64,000 nucleotides of DNA from Sinotaia quadrata (Eukaryota; Mollusca; Gastropoda; Architaenioglossa; Viviparidae), in NCBI GenBank assembly GCA_028829895.1, contig CM054179.1, positions 42,948,617 through 43,012,616 of the forward strand, read 5' to 3'. The stretch's first letter is position 1. The number at the start of each line of letters is the position of its first letter. Below the pieces are notes generated by a model, which saw nothing but the letters and a program-made list of their open reading frames with translations, did no database searches and was not told where the DNA came from. A program made the translations under genes and the position numbers. Shown here piece by piece: positions 23,353 to 33,782 of this stretch.

Positions 23353-23871
23353 TCCAATGCAATTATTTCCCACTGCTTCTATCTTTATTCTGTTATTATT
23401 ATTATTATTCCAAAAGAATAATGCGCAATGTAAATGTAATTATACGATAACCTGGGAAAACACATGCTCCCAAGCACAGGTATTTGTTCATGCCATTTTC
23501 ACATAAATGTCCCTTTAAATGTTCTCCCTCTTTCTCTCTTCTCCTGTAATTTAGTGTATTTGTTTAATTATGTACGCGCAATCAAAACTTCCTTATCAGT
23601 TTAAGTTGCTTCCGACAAACGCAACCGTCATTCAGTTCACCATGCGATGCCGACGTAAGCTGTTTAGAACAAGAACGACACGCGGGTTTAAATGCAGCAT
23701 TTACACCTTTCAAGCGAACTCCATGATATATGCAATCACTCACTAGTAAAAAAAAATAATACTGGTCTTCTTAGAAACGGTGTATATGTGCGCGTGTGCA
23801 CGTGGCTAGCTAATCTTCCAGCGTCACTTCAATGCTAAGCATTTTATATTACTAGCAGCACACATTTGTGC

Positions 23872-24003
23872 GTCAAACTACTACTAACAGTTTTGAGAAG
23901 CGCGTTCAACTAACGTCAAATTACTACTAACAGTTAGGAGAAGCGCGTTCAACTAACGTCAAACTACTACTAACAGTTTTGAGAAGCGCGTTCAACCAAA
24001 GTT
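23872..24003. repeat. 43-bp tandem repeat, 3 copies
   Basis: The unit is GTCAAACTACTACTAACAGT then TTTGAGAAGCGCGTTCAACT plus AAC. The middle copy has lost a few bases in the T run. Confidence 0.93.
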
Positions 24004-24019
24004 AACACTTACTACGAAC

Positions 24020-24290
24020 AGCACGCTTTGATAAGAGAGTGCAACAATCAAAGTACTACTAACAACACGCTTTGATAAGAGAGTGCAACCATCAAAGTAC
24101 TACTAACAACACGCTTTGATAAGAGAGTGCAACCATCAAAGTACTACTAACAACACGCTTTGATAAGAGAGTGCAACCATCAAAGTACTACTAACAACAC
24201 GCTTTGATAAGAGAGTGCAACCATCAAAGTACTACTAACAACACGCTTTGATAAGAGAGTGCAACCATCAAAGTACTACTAACAACACAT
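24020..24290. repeat. 44-bp tandem repeat, about 6 copies
   Basis: The unit is AACACGCTTTGATAAGAGAG then TGCAACCATCAAAGTACTAC plus TAAC. Copies are almost identical. It shares (A)CTACTAAC and a T-rich/GAGA core with the 43-bp array 17 bp to its left. Confidence 0.95.
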
Positions 24291-24750
24291 TTGCATTAAC
24301 GCAATGTCAGACAATATCAAACACAACTGTTAAGAGGTGGAAATTAAAATTGCAAAATGAACAAACACATCGTAAGAGATTCACTGTATCGAAGTTGTAC
24401 AGATGCATTTGACTACATCGCGAGCAATTGCGAAGCATAGCTAAGTCACAAGAAAACACAAACACAGGAGCTGCTTAAAAAGCGGCTACTACTCCTCTAT
24501 CGCCAGCATCAAACCGAATTCAGGTCTAAATTCAATACCACAGCACCCACTTTCCTTACCCCTCCCAACCTTTTTCACATCACGCTGTACAGGCCTCTTT
24601 TTTAAATTTTATATACGGCTGTCAACCGACCTGTGCCTCCGTCTCTTAGAATATCGATTTTGAGAGAGAAATCGGTAATTAGTAAACTTTACTTGCTTGG
24701 ACCAACCAGGTAGCAAGGCAATGTACAACAGAGCAAGAGTGTGCCTGAGA

Positions 24751-24786
24751 GACGATGGAGACGATGGAGACGATGGAGACGATGAT
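24751..24786. repeat. 9-bp repeat GACGATGGA, about 4 copies
   Basis: GACGATGGAGACGATGGA repeats four times and then breaks to GACGATGATG. It sits in a short open minus frame, where it reads as serine-proline repeats. Confidence 0.95.
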
Positions 24787-25680
24787 GCGTGTCTGACGAT
24801 TAGATTGGTGACATTATAAGAACCAAGCAGCACTCTCAAGAAAACTGTTCACTTCTGGGAATTTCAAATACAGCATCATTGGCTTTACACATACTCACAG
24901 TTCGAATACCAAAGGTAAGACCGTTATATGTTATTCAACACTTATATATATATATACACACCACCCTTGAAAACTTTACGTAAACAGTACAACAATAATC
25001 GACATATTACTTTAATTATAAACTTCGGCAGGTAAGTCCGTCGTACATTCTTTTAATTTGTGATCGATTTGCTTGGGGACTTGGATGGGAATGATGAATG
25101 GCGTGTTTGTGGACAAGTATACGACTGACGGTCGCAGGTGCCTGGTGCGTGAACAGCAGCTCGACCTGGTTTCAAACTCCAGTGAAATACTTGCCCGGAA
25201 CCAGTAAAACACACGACTAGGTCCTGAATTTTAAGAAACGAGTTATGAGCTAGATACTGAATACACCGATCTACTTACTGAATACCCACCACAAGTCATG
25301 AACTAATTACTGAATATTTCAAATATCCCACGAATGCAAAACACTTTACTGTATAACCCACCCATCCCCCGAAAAAAAAAAACCCAAATAAACAAGCAAA
25401 CAACAACAAACCCATGTCCCCCCCCCAAAAAAAAAAAAATCCAAACTAGTTATTGATGACTAAAAATACACGACAATTGCTCAATTGAGAGCTAGTTAAC
25501 AGAATACCCTGAACAAGCTAGTGAACACCAATTATATTTTTAAAAGTCAATTTAGACTCCACTGCATCGAAAACTGACTATCATTTTGTACAGGTGTGAA
25601 GTGTCGATGAAAATTCCTTTGTCACTTAAACATGAAATATTTCTGTACAAGGTTTGCTTAAAAATAATAATCCACTCCTC
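24787..25680. other. Unannotated stretch
   Basis: Short A tracts (25371-25384, 25428-25439) and AT-rich sequence only. Confidence 0.4.
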
Positions 25681-26010
25681 AACATTAACTTACTATGACA
25701 AAAGGTCACACTAATCTAACTCGACACAACGTAACATTAACTTATTTCAACACAATGTAAGACTTACCTTAATACAACATAACATTAATCTACCTCATCA
25801 CAATGCAACATTAACCTACCTCAACACAACGTAACATTAACATACCTCAACACAACGTAACATTAACTTATCTCAACACACGTAGCATTAACTTATCTCA
25901 ACATAATGCAACATTAACCTACCTCAACACAACGTAATATTAACTTACCTCAACACAATGCAAAATTAACCTACCTCAACATAACGTAGCATTAACTTAC
26001 TACAGTACAA
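25681..26010. repeat. 26-bp minisatellite, about 11-12 diverged copies
   Basis: The unit is AACATTAACCTACCTCAACA then CAACGT, with frequent C/T and A/G changes (TTATCTC, CTACCTC, AATGCA, AACGTA). Spacing is steady at 25-27 bp. Confidence 0.93.
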
Positions 26011-26245
26011 AGTAACATCGCCTCGATTCAAATACCCCAATACCCAAAATATTCAAATACCCCCCAAACCCACTTCAACACAATTTAACAAATATTTGCC
26101 TCTAAAGCAAAGAAAACAATCTCTACTTTTCTCTAAACAGTGATATTAACTTGTACTTAATCAGGTTAACATTAATCGAACTCCAATCACACTGACACAG
26201 ATTTACTTCAGAACACGACGGCAATAATCTGTTCCAAACATATAG

Positions 26246-26823
26246 AAAATAATCCACTACAAATAGTGACCTACACTATCTCAGAGAAAACCTCGAACAG
26301 CGACGCCAAACAATACAGACAATAATCCACTACACATAGTGACCTTTACTACCTCCAAGAAATCCTAGAACAGCGACGCCAAACAATACAGACAATAATC
26401 CACTACACATAGTGACCTTTACTACCTCCAAGAAATCCTAGAACAGCGACGACAAACAATACAGACAATAATCCACTACACATAGTGACCTTTACTACCT
26501 CCAAGAAATCCTAGAACAGCGACGACAAACAATACAGACAATAATCCACTACACATAGTGACCTTTACTACCTCCAAGAAATCCTAGAACAGCGACGACA
26601 AACAATACAGACAATAATCCACTACACATAGTGACCTTTACTACCTCCAAGAAATCCTAGAACAGCGACGACAAACAATACAGACAATAATCCACTACAC
26701 ATAGTGACCTTTAGTACCTCCAAGAAATCCTAGAACAGCGACGACAAACAATACAGACAATAATCCACTACACATAGTGACCTTTAGTACCTCCAAGAAA
26801 TCCTAGAACAGCGACGACAAACA
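26246..26823. repeat. 73-bp minisatellite, 8 copies
   Basis: The unit starts GACAATAATCCACTACACAT and continues AGTGACCTTTACTACCTCCA, AGAAATCCTAGAACAGCGAC, GACAAACAATACA. The first copy is diverged. Copies 2 and 3 differ at GACGCC/GACGAC. The last two have TTTAGTACC for TTTACTACC. Each unit carries the small inverted repeat CACTA-CACA-TAGTG. Confidence 0.97.
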
Positions 26824-27289
26824 GCCTAAGACGAAGAGACAATATCTATTATACATAACCAATCTCAACAACAACGGCAACCTATAAGCACAATGGACAC
26901 TTCCACTTCAAGCATTTTTTAAAATGTTTTTACCGGCAGGCATAAGTCGACCATGAGAGTAGTTCGAATGTAAAACACATGACCAGCTCAATCCTAACGC
27001 CAAGTGGCTTGGCTCATGTCAGTGGAGAGAAAAATCAATCAACTATTATACAGAGAAACGAAGCAAATCAAGCATAATGGCGATAGATTTGCATTGCTAT
27101 TACCTCCGTCATCGAAAAACTATTAAATTATGTGCTATCAAAATTGTGCACGAACAGGTAAACATTACGGAGGCGATGTAATCGTTACAAGGTGAATAAT
27201 AACCGATTGGTGTTTGTGATACTGCAATATGGCACTCGCTCTGAATAAAACTTTAAACTGACAAACGTACACATCGCAAGGCTGCAATC

Positions 27290-27332
<43 letters not shown>

Positions 27333-28673
27333 AAGCATGACCGGTACTACTTCTACACGGCAGCACGGTCCTTCAGCACGAATTAAAAATGTACAGAGAA
27401 AACTAAAAACTAAAATGCATTTAACCCCACATTCAACATATTTATTTCCACGTAAACCAAAAACTAAAAACTAAAATTTTGCCCGTAAAATTTAAGAGAA
27501 AGAATTTCTTTCTTAACTGGATCAGCTCCTACTCTTCCTACCTTCATACATACAACAAACAAAAAAACCCAGTAAAGATTTGAATTTAACTGAATGTCAA
27601 GGCAAATTAGAGCACTCTGAACTTTAATATTATAGCATTTATTTGAGTATGAAAATGGTAGTAGAACTGAATATTTCACACAAGTAAAGTGCCTGTTACG
27701 CTTTGCTCTTTTTGCGACCTATTACGTGAAACCGAGCCCATAACACGTAGGGTGTAAAAAAGTTATCAGATCGATTAAGTGCCTGTTTATAGAAAACTGT
27801 TAAAGATACTTCATTAATTCACGAAACACAAAATGCTGTGGATAAAACGGTTCATTCAATTAACGATTATGAAAACGTACAGTATTAATAACCAATTCTC
27901 TGTTTCAGCAAATGTCATAAACTAATTTTATGATGTTCGTTAGACGGTCCACGTAATATAAAACACTCCATTAAGGAGCTGTTAATATACGCGTACGGAC
28001 TAGAATTTACATATTCATAAGTAACAAATATGAACTGTCAATATTAGAACCGTTTCAATGCAATTAGCTTTTATTATGTGAAACCTATTAACACATCGAT
28101 TCATCGAAACGACTGAGAGAGATCAATAACATACCATTTTGCTGCGTCCTAGTGAAAACGCTGTAATACAGCACACCGTGATTCACAGCAGATTCAACGG
28201 GCTGCATTTAACCTAGTTTATAATTTTTTAAAAAATGTAATTGAAATTAAATATGCACAAAGATCGCAGTATTAAGGTGTGCATATATTCTGGTTGTGCG
28301 AATACGCTTCTACACACAGGATATTCATATTGTGAATTATGCCGATTTGTTTTACGAAGCGCGTGAGCGCACACATAAACGTACGCGCACAAATACAGCA
28401 TTGATGTGTTCATTTTTTTCCATTTGTAACAAATTTAATGTGTAACAATGTAACCCATGTAATCTTTACTCACTGTGCCGGTAGTATATTTAAAGGCAAG
28501 AGCTTTCTCGGGTTCGCAGCCCTCAAATTCAAATGGAGATCAACGTTGCTATGTCAACCGAGATCGGTCACCTCTGTGGTTAAATGCGTTGTCTCTATTC
28601 ATTTAACATGTGCAAGCACTCGCTGACTAATAGAACGTCAACAGCAAACAAGCAAAAGCAACAACGCACTTAC

Positions 28674-28676
<3 letters not shown>
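26824..28676. other. AT-rich stretch with one (AC)n run and a motif-dense patch
   Basis: An (AC)n run lies at 27291-27330. The block 27990-28130 has several homeodomain-type words (CAATTAG, TTTATTATG, ATCGATTCATCG) without tandem structure and could be a regulatory element. No gene was recognised. Confidence 0.35.
27291..27330. repeat. (AC)n microsatellite
   Basis: Twenty AC dinucleotides. Confidence 0.97.

Positions 28677-28719
<43 letters not shown>
28677..28719. repeat. (GA)n microsatellite
   Basis: About 21 GA dinucleotides, followed by GGTGGGGAGGG. Confidence 0.96.
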
Positions 28720-28724
<5 letters not shown>

Positions 28725-29126
28725 AGGGAAAAGTCAAACCGCCATAAAAACACAAGACTGAGTTGAAAGCATTCCTGAACATCAGAGAAGCGAACTGTTT
28801 AATTCACTGCTGATGAACTATAAAATAAACATGTCAGAGTTCATACTGTGCAGACAATACAACATTAAGCCGTCAAAACTGTGTCTTTGAACTCTAGTGG
28901 AAGTTATAATTTAGACATTTATGTGTGTAGCGAAGGAATACCACAGCATTACGCCCCCCGACCACGTGACCAAAGTAAATAGCGACTATGAATCAGATTA
29001 CCATCGCGCTCGGAAACAAAACAACTGGTCACAGTGTGAACGATTCAAACAATATCTGAGAACATGCACTAAAACTTTGCCGGAACATTCATAACTCACT
29101 AATATTAAAGGTAATCGGCCACTCAC

Positions 29127-29520
29127 CACAATGTCGCCCAGTAGAGTTCAATACTGTGACATCGCCATGGGCCTTCCGCGGACGCGCAACAGAGCCTGCT
29201 GACTATTAAAATGTGGTGGGACGGACGAGAACAGAGAGGCGAGAAATCTCGGTCATTCAGACAAGTACAATCCGGCGCTATGGTCCAGGCGAACGGAATA
29301 CTGGCACAGATTTCGCGTGTTAGTCTATGGATCTGCGTCGACGCTATGGTTCCAGTTTCAGGCAGGCGGCTAGCTAGCTCTTCGACCGCATCTGTTTTTC
29401 GCATACCCTGCGTGTCTCTCTTTCATGCCTCTACGTCATCGGTCCTAGCGACTGGCACGCGGCGGTATGACAGGCACTAACAGACGCCACCCCACCCTCT
29501 CTCTCTTTCCTCCGTTCGCT
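29127..29520 (-). promoter_or_regulatory. Candidate promoter with first exon, minus strand
   Basis: This is one of the most CpG-rich patches of the window (GCGGACGCGC, CACGCGGCGG, GCGTCGACGC). On the minus strand it ends in an excellent splice donor, TTGTG|GTGAGTGG (intron starts at 29126). A CRE half-site (TGACGTAGAG on minus, about 29426-29435) and a GA-rich tract (29495-29530) lie upstream. Both strands hold ~90-codon open frames, as CpG-rich DNA often does; neither resembles a known protein. I infer a 5' untranslated or short coding first exon. Confidence 0.3.
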
Positions 29521-29591
29521 CTCTCTCCCAAGCAAATCAATGCCTTGACCATTAGTTACAGGTTTTGTACAACCATCCTGTCAGCAGGCTT

Positions 29592-29735
29592 TTGTCCTAG
29601 ACTATGTTCGTCACAACCGCCGTGTGGTTTGCCTTGTCTTACTTAGGCCGCAGTTCGTCGCAACCGCCGTGTCGGCTTGCCTTGTCCTAGGCCGCGTTCG
29701 TTACAACCGTTGTGTATGTTTGCCTAATCTTAGGC
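29592..29735. repeat. Diverged ~50-bp tandem repeat, 3 copies
   Basis: The recurring unit contains TGTCCTAGGCCGCGTTCGTC, ACAACCGCCGTGT and GTTTGCC. The last copy has CTAATCTTAGGCT. Confidence 0.85.
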
Positions 29736-30085
29736 TCCAGCGGATCTGTGTTAGGTCCGAAACTGCTTCGTCAGGGCAATGTTTGCAGTTGCCGGGCACA
29801 AGTGCGGCAGTCACACGGTTATAATTGTACTTGGTGAGTCTGCTAATGATGTGACTTTCTATTTAATGGCACTGTTGCCGTCATTAGACGTTGCCACGGT
29901 AATCATACGGCAGTCATACTTTCTGCAAGAATTCAGGGGTTTCTTAAAGTTAAATCTAGTAGACAAGCTTTAAATTATGAAATTAACAAGCCAAAAGAAA
30001 AAGAGAAGGAAACAGCATTCAAAAGCATTAAATTATTAGATTATTACAAACAATATTTTTTTTTTTTAAAGAAGAGGACAGGTGA

Positions 30086-30745
30086 ATGAGAAAATCGTCG
30101 TCGCAAGTAATCAGGTTACAAAGTTCACTACAAAAATTTGAGGTTGCTCAAGTGGTCACGTTACAAAGTTCACTACAAAAATTTGAGGTTGCTCAAGTGG
30201 TCACGTTACAAAGTTCACTACAAAAATTTGAAGTTGCTCAAGTGAATACAATTGAAAAGAAAAATGAAGCAATCAAAAAACTAATGAAATGAGAAAGGGA
30301 CCAGTGATACAGGTCGCTATTTCAGTCTTGGCGGTGGTCAAGCTTCAAGTATGCAAAGTTAAAGGATAAGGTAAATTTATGTCTTAGAAAGGCGGAATCT
30401 TGTGACAGTAATGATTCACACTCCCAAGAAATCCGTAAGCTAGTGCAGCCGACGCCTAACAATGAAATCATTTTCAACAACTGAACTAGCGGAACTTACT
30501 AATAAACAAGCATCTTGTGGACTGCTTCTAATGGCACTGATAAAGTTGCACTAACTGACCTATAAAGTGTGATCTTTGCAGGGGATCTAAGTCTCATGAC
30601 TATCTTTTATCACCAGGACGACCAGAGTACGAAGACTTTTATTCCTGAGAGAAGTATGGAGTGTTTCTCCTGGGTCCAGTAAAAAAAAAAAATGCATTAG
30701 CTCTTGCGAAGTTGGAGATTCTTGTAAATGTGTGCCAGCATTGAG
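30086..30745 (+). pseudogene. Decayed protein-coding sequence of unknown family
   Basis: Coding-like sequence is spread over three frames. Segment 1 starts at ATG 30086 and stays in one frame to 30481. It passes two TGA codons (30290, 30305) that could be deaminated CGA arginine codons. It begins with a lysine/glutamine-rich coiled-coil-like part (LQSSLQKFEVAQV, then EKKNEAIKKLMK) and continues with YRSLFQSWRW, KYAKLKDKVNLCLRKAESC and EIRKLVQPTPNN. Segment 2 uses another frame at about 30462-30550 (ELAELTNKQASCGLLLMALI). Segment 3 uses the third frame from about 30561 to 30745 (DLCRGSKSHDYLLSPGRPEY, then EKYGVFLLGPV and LALAKLEILVNVCQH), with one more TGA at 30646. A 45-bp triplication sits in segment 1. 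The residue pattern looks protein-like throughout, so I infer a degraded gene or transposon fragment. I cannot name the family. Confidence 0.45.
30103..30245. repeat. 45-bp tandem triplication inside the decayed coding sequence
   Basis: TTACAAAGTTCACTACAAAA begins each copy at 30116, 30161 and 30206. The 15-codon unit keeps the frame, repeating LQSSLQKFEVAQVVT. Copies are nearly identical, so the triplication is younger than the decay around it. Confidence 0.96.
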
Positions 30746-30965
30746 ACTAATAGTAACATATCTCAATCAACAGTGTAATTTTGGTAAATGTGTGCCAGCG
30801 TTGAGACTGTAATAGTAACATATCTCTTTCAACCCTGTAATTTTGTGTGCCAGAGTTCAGACATTAATAGTAACATCTCATTCAACAGTGTAATAATTTT
30901 GGTAAATGTGTATCATCATTGAGACTATAATAGCAACATACCTCATTCAACCGTGTATTTTTGGA
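30722..30965. repeat. ~60-bp tandem repeat, 4 diverged copies
   Basis: Each copy contains TGTGTGCCAGC(A/G)TTGAGAC, TAATAGTAACAT and CTC(A/T)TTCAAC(A/C)(G/C)TGTAAT. Starts are near 30724, 30784, 30845 and 30902. The array begins inside the end of the decayed coding sequence. Confidence 0.9.
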
Positions 30966-31089
30966 CACAGATCTAGCTGACATATTCATCCGAAGTGGGG
31001 TTAACAAGACATGAGACTGAAGTCAGTGTCTTTATCAACTGTTAGAGATCCAGACAGAAGAGCGTTTATTTCTTTAAATAAAGAAACCT

Positions 31090-31296
31090 GAACAGCAAAG
31101 GCTGGCACTATATTCACGCCTTGTGAGGCAGTAGGAATTTTTTTATTTTTTATAGCAGAAAGCTATACAACAAAGGCTGACACTATGTCACGCTTTGTGA
31201 GGCAATAAAAACGACTCTTTCTTAATTTAAAGCAAGCTAATTTTACAGCAAAGCTGGACACTATGTCACATACAGTGAGACAATCGGGCACTCGTA
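31090..31296. repeat. Diverged left flank of the 68-bp array
   Basis: Three poorly conserved relatives of the 68-bp unit: (A)CAGCAAAGGCTGGCACTAT, CAACAAAGGCTGACACTATG and CAGCAAAGCTGGACACTATG, spaced about 70-75 bp. Confidence 0.75.
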
Positions 31297-32172
31297 TTTT
31301 CTTTCTGAGCAAAGCTTGACACAAATCATCGCTGTTTAAAAGCCAGGCTCTCTTTCTTTGCTTTATTTCTTTCTGAGCAAAGCTTGACACAAATCATCGC
31401 TGTTTAAAAGCCAGGCTCTCTTTCTTTGCTTTATTTCTTTCTGAGCAAAGCTTGACACAAATCATCGCTGTTTAAAAGCCAGGCTCTCTTTCTTTGCTTT
31501 ATTTCTTTCTGAGCAAAGCTTGACACAAACCATCGCTGTTTAAAAGCCAGACTTTATTTCTTTGCTTTATTTCTTTCTGAGCAAAGCTTGACACAAACCA
31601 TCGCTGTTTAAAAGCCAGACTTTATTTCTTTGCTTTATTTCTTTCTGAGCAAAGCTTGACACAAATCATCGCTGTTTAAAAGCCAGGCTCTCTTTCTTTG
31701 CTTTATTTCTTTCTGAGCAAAGCTTGACACAAATCATCGCTGTTTAAAAGCCAGGCTCTCTTTCTTTGCTTTATTTCTTTCTGAGCAAAGCTTGACACAA
31801 ATCATCGCTGTTTAAAAGCCAGGCTCTCTTTCTTTGCTTTATTTCTTTCTGAGCAAAGCTTGACACAAATCATCGCTGTTTAAAAGCCAGGCTCTCTTTC
31901 TTTGCTTTATTTCTTTCTGAGCAAAGCTTGACACAAACCATCGCTGTTTAAAAGCCAGACTTTATTTCTTTGCTTTATTTCTTTCTGAGCAAAGCTTGAC
32001 ACAAATCATCGCTGTTTAAAAGCCAGGCTCTCTTTCTTTGCTTTATTTCTTTCTGAGCAAAGCTTGACACAAATCATCGCTGTTTAAAAGCCAGGCTCTC
32101 TTTCTTTGCTTTATTTCTTTCTGAGCAAAGCTTGACACAAATCATCGCTGTTTAAAAGCCAGACTCTCTTTC
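31297..32172. repeat. 68-bp minisatellite, 13 copies of two interleaved variants
   Basis: The unit is TATTTCTTTCTGAGCAAAGC, TTGACACAAATCATCGCTGT, TTAAAAGCCAGGCTCTCTTT, CTTTGCTT. Variant 1 has AAATCAT with CAGGCTCTC. Variant 2 has AAACCAT with CAGACTTTA. Their order along the array is 1-1-1-2-2-1-1-1-1-2-1-1-1. Each unit can form a 7-bp stem (CTTTGCT with AGCAAAG) around a 13-nt loop that spans the unit boundary. Confidence 0.98.
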
Positions 32173-32400
32173 ATAAAAAAATTAGAATGAATCGCGACAC
32201 TATATTTCACGGTCAGAAAAGTTACGCACTTTTGCATTCCTATTTAAAAGAACGTCACTATACAAACCATGACGTATTACACGCATTCAATTCGTCACAA
32301 ACTGCTAGACGGTCAAGGAATTATTCTTTCTTTATAATTTAAAAAAAACAAACAACAGAAAGCCATACAGCAACAAAGCTTGACACTGGATCAAACGACA
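32173..32400. repeat. Diverged right flank of the 68-bp array
   Basis: Words such as GCGACACTATATTTCACG and CAGCAACAAAGCTTGACACT show that old unit copies continue to about 32390, mixed with unrelated sequence. Confidence 0.5.
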
Positions 32401-32894
32401 AAAGAATGATATATATGAGATTCATTAATAGTGACCTGATTAGAGCTAGTACTCGCTTTCCCAATGAAAACTAACTTGTGGCTATATTACAGTTTACAGT
32501 TTAGGTTTCACGGTATCATGCCCCAAATTTGTGTTTATGTTTTCTCCTATGTCTCTACAACTATGCGAAGACAGTATCAGTTCAGAGACAAAGCAAGCAC
32601 TTATTTTTATTTTAAATGAATTTGTGTGATCGTCCGTCAGCCCAAGACATTTGGCTCAACACGGGAAAATGCTGACAGCAGAAATCGGAATGGGCCGGGC
32701 CAATACACAAGTGCAGATTTGTTAAAAGCAAAATAAAATATTCACTTAATTCAACAATATCAAGTTGTTCATTGCAGTACAAGATTTAAACGTATGCACG
32801 CACTCGCACATAACTAAGTACGCGTTTCATTCATCAACTTTAGTAAGTGTATGCGAGAGAGAGAGAGAGTGTGCAGGATAGAAAGTGTAGGTAT

Positions 32895-33440
32895 GAGTGT
32901 GTGTGTGTGTGTGTGTGTATGTGTGTGTGTGTGTGTGTTCGCGCGCGTGTGAGAGTTCGTTTGAGAGAAATAGTGTGTGTGCTTGTGTGTTTGAGAGAAA
33001 CAGTGTGTGTGTGCTTGTGTGTTTAAGAGAAATAATGTGTGTGCTTGTGTGTTTGAGAGAAATAGTGTGTGTGCTTGTGTGTTTGAGAGAAACAGTGTGT
33101 GTGTGCTTGTGTGTTTAAGAGAAATAATGTGTGTGCTTGTGTGTTTGAGAGAAATAGTGTGTGTGCTTGTGTGTTTGAGAGAAATAGTGTTGTGCTTGTG
33201 TGTTTGAGAGAAACAGTGTTTGTTTGTGTGTTTGAGAAACAGTGTGTGTGCGTGTGCTTGTGTGTTTAAGAGAAATAATGTGTGTGCTTGTGTGTTTGAG
33301 AAATAGTGTGTGTGCTTGTGTGTTTGAGAGAAATAGTGTGTGTGCTTGTGTGTTTGAGAGAAATAGTGTGTGTGTGTGCTTGTGTGTTTAAGAGAAATAA
33401 TGTGTGTGCTTGTGTGTTTGAGGGAGAGAGAGAAAGTGAG
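32895..33440. repeat. GT-rich 30-bp minisatellite, about 16 copies
   Basis: It begins as (GT)n and becomes the unit GTGTGTGCTTGTGTGTTTGA then GAGAAATAGT (30 bp). Some units are two to four bases longer or shorter, by change in the GT run. Variants TTTAAGAGAAATAAT and GAGAAACAGT alternate. The array looks like a microsatellite that grew a larger unit. Frames through it read as CACVFERNSV-like repeats and are not genes. Confidence 0.95.
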
Positions 33441-33736
33441 AAGAAAGCTAACATTTATGTACTGTGCGTCTTAGACGTCCGTGGTTAGATTTACTCATGC
33501 CTCAGTGGTTATATATTCATGGCTCAGTGGTTAATTTATTACTATGAGCATGAAATATGAGGATGCAAGAACTATCGTGTCGGAAAAAGCTGTAAAATCT
33601 CACGTATGCTGCTCGATATTAAAAGATAAAATGACAAGGAAACAAAAACAAGAATCCAACACACAAAAACGTCGGAACGAAACTGCATTAACATGAAATG
33701 TCATGCTAAAAACAAACCAGCTAAATACAATTAAAC

Positions 33737-33782
33737 TGTGTGTGTGTGTGTGTGTGTGTACGTGTACGTGTACGTGCGTGTG
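33737..33782. repeat. (GT)n microsatellite with TACGTG end
   Basis: About ten GT dinucleotides followed by three GTACGT units. Confidence 0.93.

Noticed and set aside
32897..33488. Cysteine-valine-rich frames
   Set aside because: They arise from GT-rich repeats read as protein.
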